Source: Pelagophyceae sp. CCMP2097
Taxonomy: Eukaryota > Sar > Pelagophyceae
Assembly (NCBI GenBank): GCA_026770575.1
Contig: MU657188.1
Location: 370,466-398,693 of the forward strand
Direction of reading: 5' to 3'
Length of the DNA: 28,228 nucleotides
The translations under genes were made by a program, and so were the position numbers. Positions 17,580 to 26,391 of this stretch are shown here, piece by piece. Position 1 is the first letter of the stretch, and each line of letters opens with the position of its first letter. The notes beneath the pieces were generated by a model. That model had not been told where the DNA came from. It was given only the letters and a program-made list of their open reading frames with translations, and searched no databases.

Positions 17580-18160
17580 GTGGGCATTGCAATGGGATTT
17601 GGCTGTATCCTTCGGGTCCTCCGTGTGCCTCCGGCGCGCTCTTGTAATATGCTCTCGTGATGCTTCGATTTGCTTCGTGGCTTTTTTCCTCAAGGACCTG
17701 ACTTCCAAGACCCTCGTGCCGAGATCTCGGCAACGGCGTGCGCTATTGACATGGGAGTTGGTGTGCATGCGACAGGAGGGTCTAGGACCATTGTCGGAGG
17801 CCCTCGACTCGGTCGCGGGGGCACTCGGCCGGCCGAAATACTGCTGGGGCTGGTTTGCGTTTTTCGCGCGGTCGCGCGCTTCGCGGCCTGCGCGAGGCCA
17901 GCGAGTTTGGCGATTTCATGGGGGCGTCGCCTATCCTGTCCCATGACGTGGCAACGAGCTGGTCTCCATAGCGGTCCAATTGACAAAAATAGAGTAAGGT
18001 TAGTCGAACACACTAAACGGGCGAGGGTCGTTTCCTCAGCAAACCCGTCGTTTGGCGGGGCGCGCCGGACTGGGCGCACTCCCTCATCACCGGGGGGACA
18101 GGCGGTACCGGTAGCCCGGCGTCAGTCGCGACAGAGGCGACGGCGCGCGTGAAAACGCCC
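17580..18160. other. Unassigned stretch with competing open frames
   Basis: Plus 17670-18152 and minus 18079-17690 are both open, with fairly ordinary composition (for example GVGVHATGGSRTIVGG on plus; HEIAKLAGLAQAAKRAT on minus). No motif, start context or splice pattern decides between them, so I make no gene call. Confidence 0.3.
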
Positions 18161-18355
18161 AGGGTTTGCCCTCGTGCCTGCTCGAATGTGCAAGGTCAAA
18201 CCTCTCTCTGCAATTGACAGACCGTATTTTACCGACTGGAAACGAGTCGATCCCAGGCCCCATCGGCGCGTTTGTCGACCGGCCAGTCGCTCGCGGCCCG
18301 CCTCATGGGCCCCTTTGGCCATGGGCAAAAGCTCAGCCCCCCTGTTTTTATGAAG

Positions 18356-18570
18356 CGGGGCGCGCCCGTCTGTAGGACCGTGCTCGTCGTCTCCACGCTA
18401 CACCTAGGTGCGCTTACTCGAAGCGCGGCGTCCTTTGCCCTTGGAAACCGTTCGGTCTCTGTATGACAAGGTACATTGGAAACCGTTCGGTCTCTGTTCG
18501 GGCTCCTTGTTTGACTCTGCTCGTCCGCGCCCTGCTCGTCCATGACACGCGTCGCGTAAGCTCCCCCCCC
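18356..18570 (+). repeat. Duplicated unit, copy 1
   Basis: It runs from GGGCGCGCCCGTCTGTAGG to GCGTCGCGTAAGC and a poly-C run, and is almost identical to 18801-18978. It contains an extra internal duplication of GGAAACCGTTCGGTCTCTGT (about 40 bp) that copy 2 lacks. It is preceded and followed by two copies of CCCCCCTGTTTTTATG (18338-18353 and 18564-18579). Confidence 0.85.
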
Positions 18571-18800
18571 TGTTTTTATGTTTTTACGGCCGCTGTTTCC
18601 GGCTCTCGGTCGTCGCGCGGCTGGGCGTTCTACCCAACCTGCTCCGCCTCTGGGCTCCGCCTCTGGGCTCAAACAACGGCTGTGAATATAGGGACTGATT
18701 TAAATCTTTTGAATTCCCACTCAGAACAAATTTTACTTTCGGGAGGAGACAAGGAGCTTGAGAGACGCTCGAGAGACGCCGCGCGCCCATCCTCGAGAGA

Positions 18801-18978
18801 AGCAGGGCGCGCCCGTCTGTAGGACCGTGCTCGTCATCTCCACGCTACACCTAGGTGCGCTTACTCGAAGCGCGGCGTCCTTTGCCCTGGGAAACCGTTC
18901 GGTCTCTGTGGCTCCTTGTTTGACTCTGCTCGTCCGCGCCCTGCTCGTCCACGACACGCGTCGCGTAAGCCCCCCCCC
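18801..18978 (+). repeat. Duplicated unit, copy 2
   Basis: It is about 175 bp and over 95% identical by eye to copy 1 outside the 40-bp indel. The high identity points to recent duplication or gene conversion. No coding motif is recognised. Confidence 0.85.
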
Positions 18979-19049
18979 CGGGCCCTGTGGCGAGCGCGGG
19001 CTCTTGTTGCGCCAGGCCACTTTTTGGTCGCCCAAACATTTCGACCTTT

Positions 19050-19728
19050 GAGGAAAAAAGCCACTAAGCTGTATGGCTCCCTCGGGTTTGCTTGACGCCG
19101 AAAATAATCGCGGAAAATGTCGTCGACATGAAATCAAATTCTATAACGGTCCGTTTTCCATAACCGCCACGCAACGGACCGTTTTCAACCCCGTCACGTA
19201 CCCTAATTTTCAGTATTTCGCTACTTCAAAGAGGCCTTATTAGCCGGAATAAATATGTGAGTTTGACCCCCTTCCAAAAGTTCAAAAAGGCGTTTATCGT
19301 TGAAAAAGGCAACTTTCACAAATGACACTAAGAGTAGCGTTTTCGGACTCTGCGCTTCAGTACGCGTCGAATGCGCTAGGTGGCGTCTTATTAAATCTCA
19401 AAACGTTCAATTTTTGAGAATATGAAAATTGCGTCGTTTTTCGAATGGTCTCTAAGCGAGTCGGGAATAACAAAATTGAACTCGCCGCAACGGCACGCTT
19501 CCGAAACGCCCACTTTTATCAAGAAACACAAAAATTCCAAAACCACTTACTAGCATGATGTCAGTAATCACTGTAAAAGGTAAAATACGTAAATTTGCAA
19601 CAGAATAAGTGATTCTTAGCGCGCCAGAACCGCCGTCGTCGCGCGGCCACGGCGGTGCCTGTCCCGACGCGAAACGGTTAGTTTCGTTAGAATGCTTATG
19701 TGACCGTAACGGTTTTGACGGTTAAAAC
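19050..19728. other. AT-richer intergenic stretch, no gene seen
   Basis: Base composition falls well below that of the flanks. AACGGTCCGTT at 19145-19155 and AACGGACCGTT at 19173-19183 form an 11-bp perfect inverted repeat. No ORF with protein-like features is present. Confidence 0.6.
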
Positions 19729-20194
19729 CAGCGGTGAGAATTCACTTGAAATTCAAAGTGAGTGAACGTTCACGCGAGCCCCCAAATGACTGGGCCCAGT
19801 GAAGCGACGAGCGAAGCGACCTTCACTACGGCTGAAAATGATGGTGAAGTGAAGTGAACTAGTGAATCCGCGGGTTTCCCTAGGCATTCCATCCACAGTT
19901 CGCAAGGCTCGTCCGCCGACGGCTGTATGCGCCACCCACGACCCTAGGGCGCCTGATCCAGGGCAGTACGACCCCGACTCCCTCCAGGGACCCCACAGCG
20001 ACGGCGATACCCCCTCCGGAGACCCCACACTGTGCGAAGTTCGACGGTGGCCGGGGGCCGGCGTTGGTGAAGTGATAATGAAGTCCTTCACAAATTTTCG
20101 GCGGTAGTGAAAACTTTGTGAAGTGAAGTGAAAACAGTGAAATGAATTGCTTCATTGAAGCTTCATTTCACCCTCGAATGAATTCCCACCGCTG
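19729..20194. mobile_element. hAT-like MITE (466 bp) with TIRs
   Basis: The ends CAGCGGTGAGAATTCA (19729-19744) and its complement TGAATTCCCACCGCTG (20179-20194) match at 15 of 16 positions. The element begins with CAG and ends with CTG, as many hAT elements do. It is flanked by GTTAAAAC (19721-19728) and GTCAAAAC (20195-20202), a candidate 8-bp target duplication with one mismatch; 8 bp is typical of hAT. Subterminal GTGAAGTGAAGTGAA repeats occur at both sides. There is no transposase, so it is non-autonomous. The GC-rich core shows no clear coding function. Confidence 0.8.
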
Positions 20195-20212
20195 GTCAAA
20201 ACGCCAAGATTA

Positions 20213-20649
20213 GACAGGTTCACTTTTTCTGAACTGTTCAGAACTCGTACGCAAATACGAGCTTAGGCGAGGGCCTCGCTGAAGAAACGAAATATAAGAT
20301 GATCGCGTGTTCAGTCCCCAGAGGCGGTGGCATTTTATCATCTTTATTTTGGCTATTGCAGTCGCGTCCTATCGGAATCTAGTTGAGACGGTTCGAACCC
20401 CGCCGGCGGCATTTCGAACCTGAATTGGATTTGAAAAAGCCTCACTAACTTTTTTCATTTTTTTGAAAAAATTGAGACAGCCATATTTGCGGGTGTTCTC
20501 AGTTCAGAACAGTTCCGAACAATTCAGAACGCCGAATTATGAACTTTGAGTTCATATTTCGGCCTTATAAACAGGTTCATAACTGTTCAGAACAGTGTAT
20601 TTGCTGTTTTCTGAACGAGTTCTGAACAGGTTAAAAAAGTGAACCTGTC
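20213..20649. mobile_element. Foldback/MITE (437 bp) flanked by TA
   Basis: Left GACAGGTTCACTTTTT and right AAAAAAGTGAACCTGTC are inverted. Similarity extends about 45-50 bp inward through GTTCAGAACTCGT and GCAAATAC. TA lies on each side (20211-20212 and 20650-20651), fitting the TA target of Tc1/mariner-type elements. The interior has many GTTCAGAAC / GTTCTGAAC words and one B-box-like GGTTCGAACCCC near 20390. No transposase is encoded. It starts only 18 bp after the preceding element. Confidence 0.8.
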
Positions 20650-20992
20650 TATGACATATGGGGGGTTTACTTTTTCCTATTTTTCGTTCCTGTTTTTTTA
20701 TCAACCGGACATCTCCTCCATTGGCCAGAGAAGGCGCATTTGCGGTATAGTTAGCCTTAGAATTAGGCCCGCAACTCAAAAACCGAGATTGGACTTCCTG
20801 GTCCAGCTGCAAACAAGAGATCCGACGCGTCGATGCGACACGCAGAACAGCTCCCTTCGATTCCGAACACGAAACACTTTCTTCGTTATCGCTGAAAAAA
20901 ACGCTTCGCTCTTTGTCCAGTGTTGGCAGCCAACGCACGCCATCGCAAGCCATGAACATTCGTCTCCCAATATATATACTGGCCTTGCACAT
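20552..20992 (-). CDS. Hypothetical ORF overlapping a MITE end
   Basis: A 146-codon frame from ATG 20992. The first two thirds have ordinary composition (MACDGVRWLPTLDKE, GAVLRVASTRRISCLQ). The last third is read through the right end of the transposon-like element at 20213-20649. No family is recognised and the plus strand is open over the same interval, so this may be non-coding. Confidence 0.15.
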   Translation of the reverse strand: MCKASIYIGRRMFMACDGVRWLPTLDKERSVFFSDNEESVSCSESKGAVLRVASTRRISCLQLDQEVQSRFLSCGPNSKANYTANAPSLANGGDVRLIKKQERKIGKSKPPICHRQVHFFNLFRTRSENSKYTVLNSYEPVYKAEI

Positions 20993-21104
20993 GTCCGATA
21001 CTCGTCTCGGCGATAAGTTGGTCCATCGCGCCCATATTCGAAGTGGTAACAGGGGCCGGGGATACGACCGTCGTCTCGTCGACGTCCAGTCAGCAACGAC
21101 CCAA

Positions 21105-21545
21105 CAGTCGATTTTAGATCAGCTTCGGGACGATCTCTTCCGTAAGATGACGCGAATTTTTCTTTTCTTTTCAGAGGGCGCTCCATTCAAGACCGCGTTG
21201 ACTCGCAGTGAGGAGGCGAGTCGTTGCTGTCTTGAATGGAGCGCCCCCGCCCTCTGGAAAATATTTCAATATTTGGCGCGTCAAAATATTGAAATATGTT
21301 CCAGAAGCCTACGGACCGGCCCATCAAGCCAGGGGGGTACAGCGCCTAGTGCCGCTCCCGCATGACTAAGTCTCTTCGTCGTCAGCCCTCTGAAATAATT
21401 CGAAAGTCGGTTTGGTGACTTAGGCGAGGAAACATTTCGCTTACTTTGCAGATTTTCATCAAATATTTACAAATATGTGCATTTATAACGGAATGTTAAT
21501 CGAACAAAGCCTTACCGGACCATGAAGCTGATCTAAAATCGACTG
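21105..21545. mobile_element. TIR element (441 bp) flanked by CCAA
   Basis: Perfect 22-bp inverted ends lie at 21105-21126 (starting CAGTCGATTTTAG) and 21524-21545. CCAA directly precedes the left end (21101-21104) and follows the right end (21546-21549), a possible 4-bp target duplication. The interior has two strong hairpins and no transposase. Size and structure suit a MITE. The superfamily is unclear; the ends start CAG, but the short duplication does not suit hAT. Confidence 0.72.
21175..21304. repeat. Two consecutive hairpins inside the CCAA element
   Basis: Hairpin 1 pairs 21175-21193 with about 21229-21246, and its loop holds a further GACTCGC/GCGAGTC stem. Hairpin 2 pairs CTGGAA + AATATTTCAATATTT (21254-21274) with 21284-21304, giving 20 of 21 pairs around a 9-base loop. 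Confidence 0.8.
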
Positions 21546-21801
21546 CCAATCCTTAGATAGAGCCAAGTCGAATTCCTGGCATGGTACAAATAACGCCTCC
21601 CAGGAACGTTCCCCGGAGCATTCTCCAGGGCAGGTCCAATCCTTAGTCCGAGTTAGGTTTCGGCCCCTGCGGGGCCCTGAGCCGGAGGATGCCCGATTGC
21701 GAGGTTTCGCACTCGTCGAGTCAGTCGGTGGTTGCGCACTCGTCTCCTTTGGTGTTCAGCGAGCCTCTTCGCTTTGGACTGCGTCGCTGCCTGCAGCCGC
21801 T
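21546..21801. other. Intergenic stretch downstream of the TPR gene
   Basis: No gene is seen. The 18-base string CGGCCCCTGCGGGGCCCT at 21661-21678 is the exact reverse complement of 17116-17133. Its core GGCCCC-TGC-GGGGCC is itself a short palindrome, so these may be small hairpin elements or 3'-end signals. Confidence 0.45.
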
Positions 21802-24347
21802 TTACTTCCAGTCGACAAACGAGGGCGCCTTGAAGAACCCGGAGAGGAAGGCCTTTGGCTCGTACGTCTTGAGCAACGCGTCGACGTCGCTGCCTGCAAG
21901 GGTGAGTCGACGCGCGCGACCGGGGAAAGCGGGCGCGTTGAGAAACGCATTCAGATTCGCTAAACGGACGAGCCCCTGCAAGGCCTCTTTGGCGGTCAAG
22001 GCCTCTGCAATGTCACTTGCAAGGCCTCTTTGAAGGATCCTATCAAGCCCCCGCGCAGGGTCCCTTGCCAGAGGCGCGTGTTCGGGCCCGTATGGGGTCC
22101 CTTCGCTGTTCCTCGCACGGGATGCCATATGGTTCGATAGAGGGCCTGTCCAAGCGACCGTCCGAGGGCCCGCCCAGGGGACGTCAGGCCGCAGTCGAGT
22201 GGCCGGCAGCCGAGTGGCCGTTCAAGGGACCGTCGAGGGGCCGCCGTCAAAGCGACGGTCACAGAGGGCCCGTCAAGGGATCGTCAAAGGAACCGTCCAA
22301 AAGAACCGTCCAAGCGACCGCCCAAGCGACTGTCCGAGGGACCGTCCGAGGGCCCATCCGAGGGACCGCCCCGAGGGACGTAGAGGGACCGCAGTCGAGG
22401 AGACGGCAGCCGAGCGACCGCCCAAGGGACCGTCCGAGGAACCGTCGCAAGGTCCGTCCGAGGGTCTGCCCGCGGGACGTCGCAGAGGGGCCGCAGTCGA
22501 GGGACCGTCCAAACGACCGTCCGAGGGACCGTCCACGGGACGGTCGCAGAGAGACCATCGAGGGGCCGTCGAGGAACCCTCCAAGGGACCCTCCAATGGA
22601 ACTGTCTAAAGGAACTATCCAAAGGACTGCCCAAGGGATCGTCCGAGGGACCGTCGAGGGACCATCCAAGCGACCGTCCGAGGGACCGTCCGAGGGACCG
22701 TCCGAGCAGCCGTCCGAGCAGCCGTCCGAGCGACCGTCCGAGCGACTGTCCAGGGGACGTCGCAGAGGGGCTGCAGCCGAAGAGACTGTCAAAAGAACCG
22801 TCGAAGGGACCGTCGAGAAACCGCCGTCGAAGCGACATTCACAGAGGGCCCGTCGAGGGACCCTCAAAGGAACTGTCCAAAGATATTGTACAAGGGACCG
22901 CCCAAGCGACCGACTGAGGGACCGTCCGAGCCTCTCGAGGGGCCGTCTCAAGGCGCCGTTTTGAATGGCCATCGAAGAGGGCCGTCTCGAGGCACCTTCT
23001 CGAGGGGCCATCTCAAGGCGCCGTTTCGAGTGGCCGTCTCAATAGGCTGTATCCAGGGGCCGTCTCCAGGGGCTGTCGAGGGGCCGTCTCAAAGCGCCGT
23101 TTCGAGTGGCCGTCTCCAGGCCCGTCTCGAGGTGTCGTCTCCAGGAGGTCGTCCCGAGGGGCCGTCTCGAGGGGCCGTCTCGAGGTGCCGGAGATAGGAG
23201 CAGCGACGGGTTCGGGTTCGCCCTTCAACCCGCGGGTCGGGCTTGCCGGGTGTTTCGGCCGACCCGTCTTTGAGCGGGTCTGGCCGTGGCCCGACCCTTG
23301 GAAGACGGGTCGTTCGACGAAGCCGCGACCCTTTAGGTTTTTGCACAAATTGAGCGACCCGAAGGCACATGCCCTGCTCCTGGGTGCTCCGGCTTTTGGA
23401 TACGGCGGAGCGTGCGGGTGCGCGGGGCATGCGGGTATTTCCCTTTTGCGTTTGACGCGGAAATTCGTCACGGCAGTCGTCAAAGTCGGAATCGGACCGG
23501 ATGAGCTGGTAGTCATCAAAACCCAATTTCAGCGCCGTCTCCAGCGCTTCACAAGCCCCGTCCCCGTCGCCGACCTTGGCTTTGCAACACGCGACGTTGA
23601 ACCACGCCGTCTGCTTCTGCAAAGGGCTGGCGAAACGGACCTGAAAACGGGTTTTGTGAAAAAGCGCGCTTGTTGCTCGAAACGCACCTCTTCCTGGCCT
23701 CGCAGCACGGGACCGCCTCCAACTGGCGAAGCCTTGTTCTGCACGCGGACGACGTCTCGGCCGTCGCCGGGCAGCGTCAAAGAGTGCTCGAAGAGCTTTG
23801 CAGCGCCGACGAAGTCCTTTTCGTCGCACAGCCCGAGCGCCACCGCCTCGGCGGCCGCGTACGTCTCGCATCCACCTACACGCAGCGTCCGCAGAGGCGA
23901 GGGCGCACAAAGCCTTTGAAAGACTCCCTTTGAGGGCCTCCGGGGCCGCCGTCGGGCCTCGCCTCCGGGGTCGCGGCCCTTTCGAGGCTCCGCCCCCGCC
24001 CCCGCCGCGTCCCGACGCCGGTGGGCGCTCTTGAGGGACTCGTAGTCGGTTTTCTTCGGTGCGGCCGGCACCGGCGCCGCCGTCTCCACCGCCGCCGCAG
24101 CGACAGTCTCCACCACCGCCGCAGCCACGGTCTCCACCACCGCCGCCGCCGCCACCGTCTCCGCCGCCTCGGCCGCCGACTGCGCCGCCGAAAGCTGCGC
24201 CGCCGCCGCCGCGGTGGCCGCCGCGACGGGCTCCGCGGACGGCGCGTCCTCGGCCGACGCGGCGAGTTTCACGCTATGCCGCCGCTGCGGCGCGGCGCGC
24301 GGCGCCAGCGCGGCGGCGCAGCAGGCGACGGCGAGGACGCGGAGCAT
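21802..24347 (-). CDS. Plastid-type TPR protein, three exons
   Basis: Exons are 24347-23688, 23640-23472 and 21893-21802 (TAA). Intron 1 (47 nt) runs GTGCGT...TTTTCAG. Intron 2 (1578 nt) runs GTGACG...CCCTTGCAG. Lengths of 660, 169 and 92 nt keep frame and give 306 residues. Residues 1-15 (MLRVLAVACCAAALA) form a signal peptide, followed by PRAAPQRRHSVKLAAS, transit-peptide-like, so a complex-plastid protein is inferred. Residues 40-97 are an Ala/Val/Glu-rich linker with a repeated VETVAAA unit. A first TPR-like helix pair lies near 165-195 (LCDEKDFVGAAKLFEHSL) and a second at 228-262 (WFNVACCKAKVGDGDGA, LETALKLGFDD). The end, SDFDDC-R-SDVDALLKTYEP, forms exactly across intron 2. TPRs bind protein partners; the partner is unknown. 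A further 141-nt intron (24016-23876) may remove an Arg/Gly-rich part of exon 1. The alternative of reading on past 23472 runs straight into repeat A and is less likely. Confidence 0.8.
21970..22925 (-). repeat. D and C modules, inverted, inside TPR intron 2
   Basis: D-type pieces (CACTTGCAAGGCCTCTTTG) lie at 21975-22080 and C arrays at about 22140-22925. The latter include perfect 12-bp CCGTCCGAGGGA units near 22660-22745 and several copies of the fixed CCAAAGCGA segment with AGAGGGCCCGTC. The long plus-strand frame 22017-22964 is a repeat translation. Confidence 0.8.
22930..23195 (-). repeat. B array, inverted, inside TPR intron 2
   Basis: GGGGCCGTCTCGAG and GGCGCCGTTTCGAGTGGCC units of about 13 bp, the complement of the forward B arrays at 1545 and 7138. 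Confidence 0.8.
23208..23385 (-). repeat. Module A copy 7 (inverted), inside TPR intron 2
   Basis: It runs from TTCGGGTTCGCCCTTCAACC to TGCACAAATTGAGCGACCCG on the plus strand. A GCCCTGCTCCTG tail matches the 5' flank of copy 1. It ends less than 90 bp from the proposed intron donor. The transcript therefore reads A-B-C-D from donor to acceptor. Confidence 0.8.
24078..24172 (-). repeat. 27-bp coding repeat in TPR linker
   Basis: About three units of GTGGAGACCGTGGCTGCGGC type encode VVETVAAA variants. This is a low-complexity spacer between the targeting region and the TPR part, prone to length change. Confidence 0.75.
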
Positions 24348-24349
24348 GG

Positions 24350-24850
24350 CGGCGGGGAGGTCGGCCTGTGTCGAGGGCAACTTGGGGTCTGGCCTTGCAC
24401 AATGACTTTAGCGAGTTTTATAAAAAAATGTTCGTCACGGGGTCCTCGGGGATGCGCTATTCATCGCGCTGGGAGCAAAGGCTGGTAAAAACGTAATTTT
24501 GGCCCCCAGGGAACATGTTTGGAACAACGTTTCCAGGCTATTTCATAAAACATCCAAAAACACGTGAATAAAACATGCCACGGCGACTGCTTCCGAGGGT
24601 CGTGAGACGGGCTGCCCTTAACTGCCCTGCGGATTGAATCCTAAATATTATCCCAATTCGAGTTATTCATCTCTCCGAGAGGGCTCTCCAGAGGTCCAGC
24701 CGGCGGCCCCGGTGGTGCCACACGCGGGGGAAATAAGAACACTTATCCCCCCCCCCCGGTGGTGGGAACAAAACAAACGCGTGTTTTTAGGGATTTGATC
24801 AAAACAACGTTTTACGTTTTTACCAGCCTTGCTGGGAGGTTTGGGTCGAT
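24350..24850. other. Upstream region of the TPR gene, no gene seen
   Basis: A mixed stretch with TTTTATAAAAAAATG near 24415-24430 and a C10 run near 24748-24757. I see no convincing promoter element or ORF. Confidence 0.4.
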
Positions 24851-25383
24851 TTGGGGGCAGAATCGGAGTGTTGGGCTTACTTTTGCTCTTTGGTCGCGTC
24901 TAGACGTCTCGGCAATGAGGTGGGTATCTCTTCTTGTTCGAATGTTCAGGCCGTGATTCGGTTCCAACTGGTGATTGCCTCGAATGCAATCTCCCTCAAC
25001 CCAAATGTTTTGAAACCGGAGGAGCGTGTGATCCTGTCCATCCGGGTTCGTGCGACTCCGTTGCCCGCGCTCCGACTGGTGGATCACAACTCGCTCTGGA
25101 TCAGCGCAAAGCGGTGCAGATTTTTAAGCCCGATTCGAGACCTCGATCCGTCGATGCGGGCGTTTCAGCCCGCCGCGGCCGCCCGGGGCACCAAATCACA
25201 TTTGAAGCCCCGTCTCTGAAGCGCTCTCACCGACCCGTTCGCCTGCGACTTGGAGTGATCGAAATCACTCTGCGCCGCTTGATCCGCGGCCACGGAGCTG
25301 TTCGACCGAGTTCGACCGAGACGTTCGCCGGGACTCGGGAAAGTGTTTCGACGAGCGAGCGAGTGTGTTTGCCCGCCCCTTGA
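24851..25383 (+). other. Possible coding region with two competing plus frames
   Basis: Frame 1 (24851-25219, 122 codons) reads NVQAVIRFQLVIASNAISLN and LKPEERVILSIRVR. Frame 2 (open from 24919 to 25383) is Cys-rich, with ECSGRDSVPTGDCLECNLPQ and CFETGGACDPVHPGSC. Both have protein-like composition and neither matches a family I recognise. The minus strand is also partly open. Frame 2 would need a start or acceptor near 24919, since a TGA lies just before it. Confidence 0.25.
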
Positions 25384-25481
25384 GCGCTGAAGTACGTGCG
25401 AGCCCAGTGCAAGTCAAGGCTCCTCGTGCAACTTCAAACACTTGTTGCTACGCGCCCTCCCCTGCCAGAGGAGCTGAAACG

Positions 25482-25640
25482 AATTCGGGTCTGCCCTTCA
25501 ACGCGCACGTCGGTTTGCCGGGTTATAGCGTTTTGGTCGACCCGTCTTTGAGTGGGTCTGGCCGTGGCGCGAACCCGAAACCCGGCGGGCGCGCTGGGTG
25601 GCCAACCCGCGGGTACCCGGCAAACCCGCGGGCTTTAGCT
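25482..25640 (-). repeat. Module A copy 8 (inverted, diverged)
   Basis: ATTCGGGTCTGCCCTTCAAC starts the copy. It follows the module up to GTCTGGCCGTGGCGCGAACC and then decays. It is the only copy not accompanied by B, C or D arrays, and no flanking exons are proven. Confidence 0.65.
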
Positions 25641-26390
25641 ATATAATTCCGGTGGACCTCACGGGGGGCTGGCCCCGTCGAGGCGAGCATCTCCGAGTGC
25701 GAGTCTTACGGCATATAAACCAAAATTTGCTCTGCCGCTGTTCACACCAACAAGCCCCCTTGAGATGGACATTCAACATACTTGGCCCGGGGCGTGTGGA
25801 GTCACACCAACCCCTCAACCGCACGTTGTGAAGCTCGCCGTCGAGCGTGCGCCCCGAGCAGCACACGTGGTGTTCGACTCCCGCTCCTCGACGCGGGAGG
25901 GCTTGATTATAAAGCCCTGTCCAACATCTCATAATTCTCATTCACCTGCGCTGTGGATGTGGATCAGAGCTCCGTGGCCATAGATCTCTTTGAAGCGGCG
26001 TACCATGATATCCTAGACTCGAGCACTGCCCCCATCGATGCACGTGCAGTCTCTCAGCCCACCGTGTCCGCCAAGGACTCACTGTCCAAAATCCCGTCGT
26101 CAAAACGTCTTCGCCCCATGCTGTGGCCGCGGATAAGAGCTCCTTGGCCCTGGATCAGAGCCCGGGAGCGCACCATGACACCGCCTAGTCGATTCCTCGG
26201 TCCCTCGATGCACTCGCCCGTCGCAGCTCGCCGCGTCGGCGCAGACCACGGGGGCACCGTCCAAAGACCCGCCGAACGTGCAGGGCAGCGTATCGACCCG
26301 GCACGCGATGGTACGACCATCTTTCCTCTGAAAGGCGCCGCGCACTAAAACCAAATTGGATCGCACCGGGTTTTCTCAATTCTGGTTTTC
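25640..26390. other. Unassigned stretch with a degenerate internal duplication
   Basis: 25950-25987 and 26118-26155 are related (GCTGTGG...GGATMAGAGCTCC...TGGCC...GATC), implying an old duplication of about 168 bp. Plus frame 25953-26348 reads DQSSVAIDLFEAAYHDILD and ARAVSQPTVSAKDSLSK. In the second copy the matching peptide (DKSSLALDQS) lies in another frame. This could be a decayed tandem-repeat gene. No family is recognised. Confidence 0.3.
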
Positions 26391-26391
26391 T

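Noticed and set aside
17690..18152. Gene call on either strand
   Set aside because: Both strands are open with similar composition and nothing decides between them. Listed only as unassigned.
20380..20410. B-box-like GGTTCGAACCCC as a tRNA gene
   Set aside because: The T stem pairs poorly, no matching acceptor 5' half is found, and it lies inside a MITE.
22017..22964. 315-codon plus frame
   Set aside because: It translates the C array inside the TPR intron, on the strand opposite to the gene.
23089..23471. TPR protein continuing past 23472 to a stop at 23089
   Set aside because: The extension is read through repeat A and B. Splicing to 21893 instead restores a sensible C-terminus in phase.
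24059..24496. Plus-strand Pro/Arg-rich frame
   Set aside because: It is the antisense shadow of the Ala-rich TPR N-terminus.
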